Positions 46,301 to 60,728 of a stretch of 64,000 nt of DNA are shown in pieces. Location: assembly GCA_028671895.1 (NCBI GenBank), contig CM053807.1, forward strand, positions 50,645,903 to 50,709,902, in the 5' to 3' direction. The notes under the pieces were generated by a model, which ran no database searches, was not told the origin of the DNA, and saw nothing but the letters and a program-made list of their open reading frames with translations. The position numbers were made by a program, and so were the translations under genes. The DNA comes from Oenanthe sinensis (Eukaryota; Streptophyta; Magnoliopsida; Apiales; Apiaceae). The stretch's first letter is position 1; every line of letters starts with the position of its first letter.

Positions 46301-49300
46301 CTTATTCCATCCCCAGCCATAGAGTTTTCCAGTAGATGCCACTGCCATGGTGTGTCTCCAACCACCCGATATCTGGATCAAGTTCAAAAAAGAAATTCAC
46401 AATACTTAGGAGATACAAAAATATAGAATCTCTCCTTGAAAAGCATATGAGAAAAACAGATGACAACTGCCCGGAAAATGCTTACAATGGCAAGCATTAC
46501 ATACACTTAAAAAAAATGGTTGCAATACTGACATAGCATAATTTGTTTGACCATCTTCACATTGGGGTTCACTGTGCAGGATCCAGAGGACCAGCAAATT
46601 TAAAAATATACTGAGCCAGCAGTTTAATAAATACATGTAGATCACACTCTATATTTAATTCCTTGTACCTAATGTATTTCTAACACAGTATTTTGTTTCA
46701 AAGATCTAACTGAAAAGAAGTAATGATATGAAAACTCCTAGTAGTAGAAGTCCAGGTATTTCTGAACAAGTACAGTGTTGATTGTATGAGGGTCTATCAT
46801 TTTGTCAAGCCTTTTCATCTCATACGTTCAACGCCGTCGTTATACATACACCAATATTCTATTATATAAAAGTATGTGATGAATAAAGTTCATACATCAC
46901 AGAAAATAGTCTTAAAATGTATTTACTTTGCCTTGCAGTTTATTTTTATTACTCTGGTAGAAATTTTTAACCCAAAGTATGGCTGCATCGGATAAATGTA
47001 CCTTCATATTTTCCATGAATTACCTTTGAAAAAAAAACTTTTGTGATTTTTAAAGGTTAATACGATAGTTTCATGTATATCATATAATAAGCTTGTGGAG
47101 TTTATTTAGCAACTGTGTCAATGGGTTACATAATAATGCCATAGGCAATCAATTTCTAGTCTTGGAGGCATGACATGCTTAATACCATTTTTATTACCAG
47201 GAAAGTACTAAGAACTTAACTAGGAAATGTTGATGATTCCGTTGCTGCTGTATAAAAACTTCATAGATGCCATGAATTTTGGCCATGTATTCGATATTGT
47301 TATATATATATATATTACGGCCAATTATAATAAGCAATTCACTCATGGATCCTGACAGAATGCAGGTTTGCCTCTCCTCATATAATAATGATTTCAAAAT
47401 TAGTAAGTAATAAGAAGTGTGATAATAACAACAGTATATGCTCGGCACTTCTACTGTCCGGAACTCTGGATATTTCACTTTACAATGGAAAAATCAATGA
47501 AATGAAACATGACCAAAAAGTTTCACCATTTTGTATCTCTAAAGTTTCACCCAACATTAGAGTAGACAATGTTTGGAGCTAGTGATACCGTGGATAAATT
47601 GGCAAAGGCAATACATTCTTGTCAGTTATAACAACAAACAATCATACTGAAACAAATAAAAAAGCAAGAAGAAAATTGTTTAATTTGTGTAAAATCTAGT
47701 ATGTTACCTGAGAAATAACTTCTCCATGCAAGGCATGAAGCTTATGAGGGATGAGATGGTCTTCAAAATCCCCATGCCCAAGTTGACCATATTTGCTCCA
47801 TCCATAAGTGTATAAACCGCCAGAGGAGGACACGGATATTGTGTGCCGCCATCCACATGCAACGAGAACCATCTTATCATCCTGCACAATCAGACAATTT
47901 GAGATAAATATTGAAAAAACACAAGCATAGCTATTGTGTATAATATCTGATTCTCCATGATGGTTGACCACTGCTTGAGCACAAACTCGACCTTTAATAA
48001 TCCGGTCGAGTTGAATTGGGCTTGAGTCGACTTTGAGTTTTACTTGCATTCTTGGCTATCATGTTGATTTTTGCCTTGTGGACTCAAACAAGTTCAAGTC
48101 GATCTTGAAACATGCCAAATACAGTTGCTCGGCCAAAAGCTTCAGAGAAAGAAGCTTGGCTAAGCACCAGAGTGGTTTCAGCCTTAAAAATAGATTATAT
48201 GTTGGAGCTAGTGTCTTATACAGTTTTATTGGGTAGAACGAATAAAGTTTGACTAGAATTGCAACCATATTCCTTTGTTCTATAAACAAGTATCATCATG
48301 TATTTTGAAGAAAGTCTTATTTGTACTACACGTTCTTACCGATTGTGTTCTAGATGCTTCATAGTCAAAGAATGACTCAACCTTGAGCAGCCAGATATTC
48401 ATGGATAATCGCCAGCAAGTTCTAATATTTAAGTCAAATTATACTAGATTACAGATCACTAGAAGATCCTGTTCTGTGTTTAGAATATCTAAGTTCAGAA
48501 CCTTACACCGCAAAAGAGCACATAAGATGTAAGATGATAACAGGATTGAAAAATCTTAATATTTCATATATATGGCGCAACCCCTTATTTTATTTTCTTT
48601 TTTTGACTGAAGGGGAAGATTGCTAAGGTAAAGAAGAGGAAACTAGCTATGCAACAGTTTGTCACATAATAAAGTGAGATTGTACTGTCCAACTCCAAGT
48701 AAAGAATCGTAAAGGCATTAGGCATATAAGACTCATTTCAGAAAACAGTAACTAAAAAGAACTAAGTTTTAAGTGTATAACAAACTATATAATTAACTCA
48801 ATTGAACTATCATACATCAACAGTTGCAACTTTCTCAGGTACTAGGCGATCATTTCGGTCACCTAATCCCAAGTTCCCATATCGTCCCCATCCCCAACCA
48901 TAAAGTTCACCATCTTCTGTGATAGCAACTGTATGTTCAGCACCAGCAGCAACCATTTTGACAGCTATTCCCTACACAGAGCAACAAGAGTTAATAAAGC
49001 TTATAAAATTTCAAACATATTCAATATTGTTCCTTCAAAAAGAGAAAATATAAGCATAACGGAATGTTGTAAATTTCTAACAAAATGCTAATAGTGAGCA
49101 ACAGATGCAACTTAAATATACCGGTCAGAATGTTAGGGGATATACATCTTATGCCTCAATATATTATGAAGAAAAGTTGACATATGACTTCTTGTAGAGA
49201 TCCTAAATTACTGATTACGTAGTACTCTGTGTATCCAAATAAACTCAGTAACAATAGTTGTTCAATGAAATTTACTCTTGAGAGGCATAATGTTAATACC

Positions 49301-52155
49301 TGACAAGGACCAATCAAGGTTTATTTAGTATGCAGGCCAGTTACTATTTCATAGTTTCGTACTACTGGTATATTTGTTAATTTGAACATATGGGAAATTC
49401 TTTGCTCCATAAATAGAGATTCATTTCAAACCAAAAATGATGAAAAGTAATTTGTCATCCAAATATGTTCCATATTCCAAATAAAGCAATTATAGATAGA
49501 AATAGCAGTAACAACTTTACATTCAAAAATTAACAATCTCTAATAATGGAACAATCAATTAAGGAAAATATATAATCTACATTTAGAACTACAAAATACA
49601 AATAAAAAGTAGAATACTGAGAGAATTTTACAAACAAGACAGTTTCATATGAATATTAGTTACTGTTTTTAGTTAAACTAAAGGGTAAAAGTTTATAACT
49701 ATTAAACCATTACAATGAGTACAGTATAATTAGTTAACACACCTCTACAAAAAAATGAAATCACTTGAAACCAAAATTGAAAACATAGGCACACGGGCAA
49801 TTGCCCTCGTATATTTACAAAAATATACTAAAGAACAAAAATCAAGCCTATCCACGAACAAAACAAGTTTACTAAATACTCTATCTATAAACAACCTTTA
49901 CCAAATATCCTGCCTTTGAACAGGACAATAACAAACTGCTCTTTCCTTGATACTATTAAAAAAAATCATTCATATCTTCTATAGCACCGCAATTTGGTAT
50001 GATAAATGCTTCTAACTCTTGGATAATACATGATGTTTCCAAGCATCAGAAATATCTAGAGATCTTAATGCTTCATAATGGTAACCCTTATCCGCAAAAA
50101 TAAAGCACACTCATTTTCTATACACAACCGTCACGTCAATATGACTAGACAAAATAGAATCATAGATTACTAAATTTATTGGAACTTCTTATAAAAACCA
50201 AGTCAATTAATAAATAAATTCTGATTGCATCAAATTATTAGACATCCATACCTGGAAAGCTTGAATTTTTTGGGGCACAAGAGAGTCCTCTATGGTGCCT
50301 AGACCTAGCTGGCCATTTTGATTTCGTCCCCAACTACAATGGATGCAAGAGATGAAGAACGTAGTGGAAAGCCAGAAAATGAAAAATACAAGGTTGAATG
50401 GGAGAATCAAGCGCCATACGTATATGAACAAGAACATAACTAGAAACAGAACATGCAATGTACTAGTGGCTTACTCTCAAAAAAGAGTAAGCCACTATTA
50501 CAAAATGATACTAGGGACATGTTTTGCCTTCACAGTGCCAAATTGCTAATCACATCATATAATTATAATATCTGATATTTGTAGATAATTAGAAAGTGCA
50601 TACTCTAGAACAAATTATACATACCAATATTTAAATTAAAAAAAGGCCATCAAAGCTAACAGTTGTGTTGGTCTTTTATCAAGAGAAATAGATATATGTA
50701 CAAAAGCCGTACATAGACCATTTGGGAAGGGATGCGTTGTTTTTCAAAAATGAAAGTAATAGCTTTTTTAGCCTGTAGTTAGAAGGAAATAAAACTGTCA
50801 AGCCCCTGATAGAGATATCATGCGTAGTCTCTTGGAGATGCATGTATACAACCAGAAGACAGAGATGTGAAATAAACATAATATACCAAGAGAATTAGTA
50901 AGATATAAAAATGTCAACATGAAAAATGATTTTCAATACAAATGCTGCGGCATATAACGAACCTTTGCACCTCACCTTCCATGGACACTGCCAAACAATG
51001 GCTGTCCCCACAAGCAATTTGTTTTATACGCATACCATGTAATGCTTTTATTGGCTGAGGAATAAATACATCAGAGGAGTTCCCATGCCCGAGTCTCCCA
51101 AAATCACCCCTAAAAATCCAAAAGCCCAGAGGTTAAAGCAAGTATTAAATGAATACAATACAAAAGTGGCCAAAAGAAATCAAATCACATATTTAGTTGT
51201 TGGACACACAGAACATACCATCCCCAACTATACACCTGCTTACTCGACTCAGAATATGCAGTTGAGTGGTCAGCTCCACAGCTCACAGATACTATATCCT
51301 GACCATCTAAAGCAGACACTTGAGTAGGCGAAATTCGATCTTCAGCATCCCCATGCCCCAGTTGTCCATCCTCCCCTCGACCCCATGAGCAAACAACATT
51401 TCCAGCTGTAAAGTCAAATTTCCATTATGGTAGAAATCAGAACCAATGCAACTTAATTATTGATAAACATAAAATATAAATATAAAGAAGAATTAGCAAC
51501 TAATGTACTATATTCATCCCATATAATTTTCCCTTGCGTCTCATTTGGTTGTTCAGTCTAAAACATTCCAGAATACAACTACATTCACTAAATCTAACTT
51601 GTACAAAATAAAATTACACTCCGAACCCTAAAACCCATCAATATTGACAAAATTGGTTCTCTAATACGAATGCAAGAAGCTTAAGATAACAGTTTAGAAC
51701 CTCTAGCACACACTATGGATCTTTGTCCTATACACAACCAACAACTAAAGAGCTAAAATAAATAAGCAAAGAATGCAGACCTTAACAGACCATAGTTTAG
51801 TCAAACAAATTAGTGCAATCACTAGCAGATTTCAAGAAAAAGCAAGCTCTTTCTGACCACAAATGATGAGAAGCAGCACAAAAAAGTACTTCCTCGTACA
51901 AAAGTTCAAGGCATTCCCAGACACCAAAACATCTAAATAACCCACCATTTTGCATAAAAAAATAGAAATAATAAAGAATACCCACAGATGACAGAACACA
52001 AACACATCCACAAAAAAACAAAAGAAGATAAATATAAGAATATAGGCTTAAAAATAAAAAGTCTTACCAAGGAGAGCAACAGAGTGACTAGCACCAGCAG
52101 AAATCATCACAACTTTATGACTAACATTTCCTTGAATTTCACCATCCCCTTCCAT
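40349..52155 (-). CDS. UVR8: UVR8 ultraviolet-B photoreceptor
   Basis: Twelve exons on the minus strand: 52155-52068, 51405-51219, 51109-50963, 50333-50252, 48971-48816, 47881-47708, 46372-46301, 42879-42808, 42677-42559, 41829-41744, 41645-41590, 40435-40349. They give 441 residues (Arabidopsis has 440). UVR8 is a seven-bladed RCC1 beta-propeller; UV-B absorbed by tryptophans splits the homodimer, and the monomer binds COP1 and enters the nucleus. The key GWRHT repeats are intact, with Trp231, Trp283 and Trp335 matching Arabidopsis 233, 285 and 337. The C-terminal COP1-binding VP pair is Val408-Pro409 in DRYAIVPDE. The protein ends GDVKRIRL. The intron after exon 8 uses a GC donor. Intron 7 carries a 2.6 kb LTR-like insertion, and intron 11 a MITE. 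Confidence 0.95.
40898..41246. mobile_element. MITE with GTTTGG-type inverted termini (UVR8 intron 11)
   Basis: The left end GGACCCCGTTTGGTATTGCT is matched by an inverted right end (GGGTCCGTTTGGAATTGTTG on the minus strand), with further CAACAAC matches inside. Such termini are common in plant PIF/Harbinger- and hAT-type MITEs. The flanking trinucleotides are TTA and TAA, so the target duplication is unclear. No coding capacity. Confidence 0.65.
43705..46263. mobile_element. LTR-like insertion (about 2.56 kb) in UVR8 intron 7, probable solo LTR
   Basis: The left end TATAACACCCCAGATTTTT is the imperfect inverse of the right end AAAAATCGGGATGTTACA. TTTTA duplicates flank it exactly (43700-43704 and 46264-46268). 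A 5 bp duplication and ends reducible to TG...CA (with the first G mutated to A) indicate an LTR unit. No gag or pol sequence is seen and no internal LTR pair was found, so a solo LTR, probably of a Ty3/gypsy element with TGTAACACCCC-type termini, is the best reading. A compact non-autonomous element remains possible. Confidence 0.65.
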
Positions 52156-53388
52156 CTACAAAACCCACAAACAAAAAACAAAGAAAGAGATAGATGGTGT
52201 AAAAAAACAACAACAACAAAAAAAAAAACTTGAAAGTTCTTGAGTTTTGAGTTTCTGGACCCTGGACTTGAAGATACATTTATAGTTATAGAGATGGCAC
52301 ATGGGGTTTTCTGGTAAACATTGTACTAGTGATATTACTATATATTATTGTGTGTGTATCACTGTGTATAAATATAAATGCATACTGACAAAGTGATAAG
52401 GAGAAGAGAAAGTCAAAGAAAAAGATTAATTGGGTGAGGGAAAGATGGGAGTAGACAGTAAATTCATTGAAGTGTATAATAGAGTGGTGACAATAAAAGT
52501 CTTACCTAGGATCCCAAGATTGATTGTATGTTACGTACATTATAGATACATGCAACTGATCTATACACACAAGTACACAACAAACTCGTGTTAATCAAGA
52601 AGATTATGAAGGGTTACATTACATAGTTGCTTCAGAGCTTTCATCGTACGATCTTCGAGTTCTTGTCAACAAAAATAAACTAAACATAACAAACAAGATT
52701 TGAGTTTGGTCTGGTTGCACAGGACCGGAGGATGCCAACATGGACTCGTGTGGTAAACTGCTGCGGAGGTTGTCGGTAGATTTTATTTATTTTTTTAATT
52801 TATAAATAAAAAGTACCTGCGAATTAAACATGGGACATATGGAACACGAAAAAAAATAATTTATGCAAACTTTTTCTTTCATCAAAAATCAAGAAGAAAT
52901 AAAAATTGTTGTAAAAATATATAATTCTTTTTTTAGTTGTTGAAACTGAATTTTTTTAATTGTTCTTAAAATCATATTTGAGAACTATTTAACTAGCAAA
53001 AAAATTTAAGTATTTGATTGGGCTAATTAATTGTTCTTAAACTAAAAAAAATGCATTTTAACTACAGGGTAAAGTAGAACATAGGCCCTCAACGTAGTCC
53101 CAATTATGATGTCCTAAATTTCGTGGTTTATGAAGTATGATTTGTATAGTTAAGCATGCAGCATGCTTTCCTACGATTACACCAAGAAAGTGTGGTACAC
53201 GGCTGATGACACGAATACCTTAGCAACAAAAATAAACAGAGGATTACTGAAAAGAGCTTGTAACTTAAAAATCTTCTAACAGTTAAATTTATAGAATAGC
53301 GGACAAGTCTGTAGTTTGCCAAAAAAATGAATCATTTAGATGGCATCGTAGATTAGATAGCCCCTTTGCACCAAATATTACTCAACAA
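52156..53388. other. UVR8 upstream region and glucosidase II 3' flank
   Basis: About 1.2 kb. A TATA-like TATTTATAC on the minus strand near 52378-52370 could serve UVR8, but the distance of about 215 bases to the start codon leaves this uncertain. No other gene or element was recognised. Confidence 0.45.
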
Positions 53389-56300
53389 TTACAAAATCTT
53401 TATAGTCCAATCATCTGCGATTCGTACACCAGGCTTGCGGATTGTTGGTGCAGCTGAGCTCCGTCCTGGTCGAAGCATTAGGGGCCCATCTTCTACTTCA
53501 GCCTTTCGATTTGAAGGCTCAATGAGGGCACTTTTATGTCCAGGTGAGTGTCCAAGCAGTATAATCCTCTCAACAGTACAATCTGTGATAGATCCGCGTT
53601 TTCCGAGAGCAGAAGGTGCCAAGTCCAAAGAAGTGAGCTTTCCATTTGAGAATACAAAACGACGATGGATATAAGCTCCTTGCTCAAATGCAAAGCTCTT
53701 GCCATCGTCAACATAAAGTTCACCTTCCGCTTCACGGGAGCTATTAAGAGCTATCACCTAAAAATCAGATTAGAAAGGCATTAATTAATCATCTCATCGA
53801 TGTATATCCATATAACATGAATAAATCTCAAAGCAAAGCAAATGTCCTTCCCAACTCAAAATGTCACTCCATATAACCAATTTAATTATGTCAGTTATTA
53901 GCCAGGTGCAGTCATTCACAAATAAATATTCCAAGTCATTATTAACTGTGAAGATACATGGCTGAAAGTTTCAGATTTAAAAAAAAAAGGAGTTAAATTA
54001 GGCCTTTTGCTGCTACTTTCTGGAAAACCTGTTTTATTTCTTGGATCAGTTTGTCATCTATAATACGAACTGTGAGTTAAGTGCATGCATTTCCTCTTGA
54101 ATCAGTTTGTCACATGTACTTCTTTTTAAAGAATCACGTCACCACTTAACATCATAAGTTGATTCAAATTATATATATATTTAAAATAAAGTGAAAACAC
54201 ACACTTGAGAATCAAAGACGTACTAGAGTATAGGGGTCGTATTCCATTTGTTTGGAGCTTCTACGGAAACGATCTTTCCTTGGAACAATAGTTCCAGCTC
54301 GCTGAAAAGCAGGAATAGCCTCTTCTGATACCTCTAACTTGTGAGTAACACCTCCTGCATATGCTGTTCCAGTTCTCAGATCATACCATGATTGTCCTCC
54401 AGGTAAATATACTGATACATGTTTAGCACCCTGCTTGATAATATGATACATTCAGTTTGCTGCAAACTTGGTTTAGAGAAACATAATCCAGAAAATTATA
54501 AAATAGAGGCCCAAAGAGCCTCAGGATGCAAGTAGAGATATTGTATGTCACCTCAGTATAGATTCCTTGGACTAAAATACTATTGCCAACCATGAAAGCT
54601 TCATCAGTGCTAAAGGTACCTTCATCAGAAGGAAATTCCATCCAAAGAGGCCGAACTACAGGTGCTCCACTCACATTTGCTTCTCGGAACAATGTGTAGA
54701 AATAAGGAAGTAACATGTACCGAATATGTATGGCTTCTCTGATTAGCTCAGTCTTGCGCTCTCTGTAGTCAGTGTGAACTCAAAGTATCAATAATCTTTT
54801 ACAGATATATACAATGGATCGTATTGCACAGGTGCAGATTTTTTTTTTCACAGATACGATGCACATAATTAATCAGTCAAGGCGATCCTTTTGTCGCCCT
54901 ACCAAACAAAAGAAGATATGCATTTAAAAATTATTTGTTCTTTTTAGAATAAAAAATGATGACTGTGTTAACATGAGACAATTTCTGATATTTATAATAA
55001 ATTTACCAATGATGACTATATACAATTAGCCATCTCTATGTAATAATTTAGAAGTATATAACATTAATCATATATTGACTTCTCACTCTATCTTCTATGA
55101 CAGCCCCCATTCAATTCATAGCCACATTATCTGATAGATAATATAGCTAGCTAACTCATTTAGTATACTCGAATACCTGAATAACGCTCGATTGGTTCAC
55201 ATATATTTTCAATAGTTGACAATCTGCCTACATTAAAGCTAAAAGTGTTGGTGACTAACATTAATTTGGTACTAGACTCTCTCAAATTCTGTATATTAAA
55301 GCTCCATAACAGTAAGGAGATCATTTGTTCTTCAAAGTACTATTAACTTAATATTTTGAGACTAGAAAGCATAATTAGGTAACTTGATCAAATAAAACAT
55401 TCCAAAAATGAATTACGGCATATACTCTACAACATCCCAAACATGAATATTACATGTTAAAAATGGCTTAGCTTTGACAACAGCATCTCCAGGAAGTTTT
55501 AGTGGCCTACTTTGTGAATTTTAATAAATAAATAATTCAAATATTTTACTTCTTTGGTTATCTTCAGGTCTAGAAGCCCTGAATATACTGCTGAATTTAA
55601 AAGATTGTTTATGTTAGCATACACAGTAACAGTATCCCAGAACCATGCCTTGGCTATTAATATTGTTTATAGTTAAAATGTATAGAATATCATACCCAAA
55701 TAGCCAGGGTTCTCGTCTCTTGGTGTCATGATGTGCATGGCCCCTAAAAAAGGGATAGTAGGCACCGACTTGATACCAACGAAGTAATAACTCAGGCTCA
55801 GGATTTCCAAAAAAGCCACCAACATCAGCACCTGCAATATATATATTGAGAGAGAGATGTATATATCATGAGTTTAGATGACTATTTTAAATCTTAACCC
55901 CTGACAGAACAGAGTAAACTAACCTGAGAATGAAAGTCCAGTAAGACCAAGTGTTAAAATCATTGGAACCGAGACTCTTAGCTGCTCCCATTCTGCTGTG
56001 TTGTCTCCTGTCCAAACTGCACCATACCTTTGGCTTCCAGGAAAAAATGCCCTTGACAAAACAAAAGGCCTGTCATTCCCATTTTCTCGTTTTACAAGCC
56101 CCTCAGCTGTAGCCATGTGAAAGTAGTAACCATAGGCATTATGTAATTCCCGGTGTTCAACATTTCCATAGTGTAAAGCATCTCTAGGCATTGAAATCTG
56201 CTTACATTAAAGAATTGATATGTAAATATAAAGTAGGGCAGCAGGGTCTGCGCTTATGCGCATAAGATCACATGAAAAAGTGCATATAAATTATCATATC

Positions 56301-59157
56301 ATCCTATTAATTTATTCCTTTAACAGTAAAATCTCTCATCCCATCCCATCACATTGTTCTGGAAATTTACTACATAAAAACGCTGTTGCAACATTATGTG
56401 CCTAAAACCAGTCCCATTTTCCCAACTATCATTATCATTACATATCCACATAAAATATTTGCGAGAGTACATCGTAACTTACCACGTGAACATGTACACG
56501 ATATTACAATGTCTAACCTATTACTTATATAGCACATTAGAGGTGTAAGACTTATAAAACATAGCATACTTGCAATAAAGAGTAGGATTCTTGACTAATT
56601 AGGTCTTGGGTGTGATCCTCTCCCACATGTTTTCACAGATGTAAAAAAAGAGAGGCAATTTTCTGAAGATGTGATCTTATGTTTGCTTACAGAAGAGCCA
56701 ATCTTATGTTGTATTGAGAAAATTTAAAAGGGCACAATAAAAGAGAAGAATTAAGAGTAATGCATTATTATCAGGAAAAAATATAGAAAAGAAAAGAGTA
56801 ATGCAAATGACATATATAGGCTAAGGTTCAAATAGGAACTACTTATTAGTTGGGGAACACAGCACACGAGGAATCTAGTCCCATGGATTGCCATCATCAA
56901 ATCATATAGCCATATTCTGTCATGTGTATAAAGCTGTCCCAACTAACAAAAAATACTACAAAAGAATACATGAATATGTTCGCATTCATATAATAACCAA
57001 CATATGTGACTCCTAAAGATCGCAAAGCCGCCCATTGCAAGAAGACAAGATTGTAGGGGGCTAAATGAAATCACCCATTAGTTACTTTTCAAAAAGATAT
57101 ACACTTTGTTATCACCTTATCATTTTCATGTAAGAATAGTCACAACCTTGACTCTTTAGGCAATGAATGTTGTCATGTCACTCTGTTGTTTCTCTCTTCA
57201 TTCTTCTTAGATTAAAACTACCTTTGATATGATGCTCAAAGTAATAAACAATACCACATGCCTATACAACACTCCTACAGACTGTGTCACTATGACAACT
57301 TAGCCTGCTTATCTGTATTGTACAGTTCTATTTTTGTTGGGTTGCGGGTAAGCAAGTAACTGACAAGGAATGGGGTTGTTTAGTTCGAATACAAAGGGGG
57401 GCTGCAATTTGTACCCAAAAACATGCAAAAAAGGTGATATATAACTAACTAATGGTATCTATTTCCCTTCACAAGCTACAATAATGCACAGACAAAGATG
57501 GCATTTTCATACTTAATGCAGAGGACACACACCCATATAAGTAGACAAGACAACATACCTCAGGACCATTAAACACAGAAGGTTCATTCATGTCGTTCCA
57601 GATGTACAAGGAAGGAGTTGAACCAACATACTCCTGGTACGAGAACTTCTCACCCCACCATGACCTGATCTCGGGATTCACCATATCAATGTAAGATGAG
57701 GAGCCAGGCCAGCACCAACCATCATAATCATTACCATTTGCATCTTTAACATAATACCCCTTCTCGGTTGCTTCCTTATGAATGTGATAGGAACTGTCCC
57801 TCTTTATGTGAGGATCAACAATGGTAACCATTTTCCTACCCTTAGCAGCCAACTTCTTCTGCATATCTTCTGGATTAGGGAAAAGCGCCCTATCCCACGT
57901 AAAGTACTTCTTTCCATCCGTGTGCTCGATATCTAGCCATAAGACATCATAGGGAATATCGTGTTCATCAAACTTGGAATCTACAGTTTGAACATCTTCC
58001 TCGTCCCTATAATTCCATCTACACTGATGATAAGCTGTAGCAAAAAGTTGTGGCAATGCTGGTGTCCCAGTCACACTAGTATACTGCCTAACAACATCTT
58101 TGGGTCCAGGACCCACAAAAAAGAATGCATCAACAATCCCCGCCTCACTCATCCAAAAAGTATCAATCCTATTCTTACCAGAAGGAAGCGCAATAGATGA
58201 CTCTGCATCCCACCCATCTTTAAGAACATCAATCTGCATTTCAGCAGCATTCAACCAAAAAAATCCAGAAGTCCCCCTAGTTTTCCCATGCCCAAGCATA
58301 AACGGAATCGACCCATAAAGCCCAAACGGCGATTCATGCAAATACTCAAAAACATCCAAATTAAACAACCTATACGGCTCCGAATCTTCAACCCCAGGAC
58401 CCCTAGTAGGTTTCAATGCAAGACTAGTAGCATGTTCAGGAATCCCATAAACAAAACTAACATCATAAAACGACACATCAAAACTAATCGATTGAGGCCC
58501 ATAAGGCCTCCTATCAGTATGCCCTTTCCACCTTTCCTCCCAATCTTCCTCTTCTTTCTTCATTCTCAATTGTTCGAAATCAAACAACCCATGTGAATTC
58601 AAAGACATTACATTCCTACCATCTTTCCCCCTCACCAAAATCTCAAAAGGGTCATTTCTCAAAACAGCTTCATATTCACCATTCAAATAAACAACATTCA
58701 ACCCCTCCTTTTTATCCACACTATGTAACCAAAGCTTCTTCTCCAAAAACTCCGATTCGATCACATCCGGAACCTCAAATCTCTTTTTAGGAGGATCCAA
58801 ACTAGGATCCTCATCAATCTTTAACCTCAATATCCCATCAGAATAAACAGATAAGCTCAAAATCAAAGGCTTACTTGAAATTTCCTCCCTTTTGACTTCT
58901 TGATTTTCTTGAATATCCTCTTCTTTTTCTTGATTCTTGGGCACGAGCTTGGCCTTCAGATCGCCATCACTGATCGAAACATCGGTTGCAATGAGATTAC
59001 AAGAACCGGGTTTTCGAGATCGAGCTCTTTTACAAAATGGGGTTTGATTACAATTCCTAAATTCATCTTTTTTCCAAGAAAAAACAGGGGTGAACTGAGG
59101 AACTACAAGTAGTAGAAGAAAAAGATATAGATACAAATTGTGTGTGTATTTCATCAT
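53389..59157 (-). CDS. PSL5: Glucosidase II alpha subunit (neutral alpha-glucosidase, GH31)
   Basis: Six exons on the minus strand: 59157-57559, 56197-55924, 55831-55696, 54762-54552, 54430-54224, 53757-53389. They give 931 residues, close to the Arabidopsis protein (PSL5/RSW3, about 921). In the ER lumen it trims the two inner glucoses from N-glycans, controlling the calnexin cycle; it works with a beta subunit that carries the retention signal. Residues 1-27 are a hydrophobic signal peptide (LYLYLFLLLLVVPQF). A GH31 N-terminal domain is followed by the catalytic barrel, with the nucleophile Asp522 in IWNDMNEPSVFNGPE and the acid/base Asp598 in WTGDNTAEW. The C-terminus reads TIRKPGVRIADDWTIKIL. 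A second ATG directly follows the first (59154). The family is needed for biogenesis of some pattern-recognition receptors and for cellulose synthesis. Confidence 0.95.
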
Positions 59158-59269
59158 AGTGTGATTTGGGAAATTGTAATCATAATCAATATATTTGTTG
59201 AGAGGATATTTTTCTAGTGAAGAAGTAAAACCCTAGAATTATGGAAGAGAAATCTATGAAGTAGTATTA

Positions 59270-60245
59270 CTCATTTTTTTTAATCTAAATCCCCGAATTA
59301 AAAATGTAAATTAGATAATTAAATTTTAAAATTTTTATGATCTAAGTCTTTTCATCAAATTTCATCAAACGTTTTCATCAAACGTCCGTTAATTTTTACT
59401 AACGTGATATCCAAAATAAAGATAAATTAATTTTAACATCCCTAAATTATTAGACATTTTTTATGTAAATCCCTCAACTATTAGGCATTTCTTATGTAAG
59501 TCCCTGAACCGAAAATTTAAATCTCAATTTTATATTAAAAATCACATTTATTACTCTTTTATTTTTTTATTCACTTTCATTTTTTTAAACAAAATTAAGT
59601 GATTAAAAATTTTAATATTTTATTTATTTTTTTAGGAACGAAAATTTATAATTTTATATATTCTAATTTATTGAAATTATATAAAAAAATTCATTCACCA
59701 AAGTTTGATATACATCTAAAATTTACATGTTATAAATAAATATAAAACAATTTTTTATTTTGTATACACCAATTTTATAAAAATTAATAAAAATAAAAAT
59801 ATAGACAAAGTTAAAATGAAAAAATTGTACATATATATTAATTTTCTAATATTTTTTAGAACACAAATACATGCAAACTTAAAAAAGAAAATAAATAAAA
59901 TTATAAACTAAAAAGAATGAAAGTAAATAAAAAATAAAAGAGCAATAAATGTGATTTTTAATATAAAATTGAGATTTTAATTTAAATTTTCCGTTCGTTC
60001 AGGAACTTACATAAGAAATGTTTAATAGTTCAGGAACTAACATAAGAAATGTCTAATAGTTTAGGCACGTTAAAATTAATTTATATTTACTTAGGATGCC
60101 ACGTCAGCAAAAATTAACTGACATTTAATGAAATTTGACAAAAAGACTTAGATCAGAAAATTTTAAAAATTTAATTACCTGTTAATTTATATTTTTAGTT
60201 CAGAAACTTAGATAAAAAATAACTAATTGTTCAAAGACCTTGGAA
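59270..60245. mobile_element. Long-terminal-inverted-repeat element (Mutator-like MITE) by the PSL5 promoter
   Basis: Roughly 320 bp arms (59274-59595 and 59905-60240) are inverted copies. Matching blocks include AGACATTTCTTATGT-type, GTTAATTTTT, AAATTAATTTTAAC and ATTTTATATTAAAAATCACA with moderate divergence. Very long TIRs around a short AT-rich centre are typical of non-autonomous Mutator-like elements. The outer 50 bases of the left arm appear lost, so no target duplication could be read. The right arm contains GCCACGTCAGC, an ACGT element. Confidence 0.7.
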
Positions 60246-60728
60246 TTAATTTGCCCTTTTTTTGGCAAGTAGCCCAATAGTATATTTTGTACTATGCAAT
60301 ATCTTATTTTATTTTTATCTGATGGTTGATAGTGCAACACCATAGCTAATCCAAGGTTTAATATTTCAAGAAATTTCGAGACGATATTGTGTAAATATTT
60401 ATATTTGAGTCTCTATAGTTATAGTTTCACGCTGATAATATTTAATACAATTATAATTATGTAACTAGTAAACACATTAAGAGTTTTAGATTCATTTATA
60501 TTATACATTCATACCCCAAAACTTAGGGTGACAACTGACAAACGAATTACAGAGTGCTATGCTTAACTACCTGCTCAGTTGTTGATTATAAAGTCATTAC
60601 AAATGTCATTTATGTACAAGTGTACAACATACAACTGAATGCCTAAACCTATTACTAGTAATGCTGCATAGTGTTGACATGTCGCAGACTTGATAATAGT
60701 TCTGCCATTTTGACTATAAAAACAGTTG
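60246..60728. other. 3' flank of the DUF1292/DUF3727 gene
   Basis: About 480 bases of AT-rich DNA, presumably including the 3' untranslated region of the next gene. Nothing else was recognised. Confidence 0.4.

Noticed and set aside
53366..53674. 102-codon plus-strand frame near the PSL5 3' end
   Set aside because: It lies antisense to the last PSL5 exon, which encodes the conserved C-terminus.
57961..58790. Plus-strand frames antisense to the large PSL5 exon
   Set aside because: They are shadows of a long coding exon on the other strand, rich in Pro, Lys and Arg and without domains.
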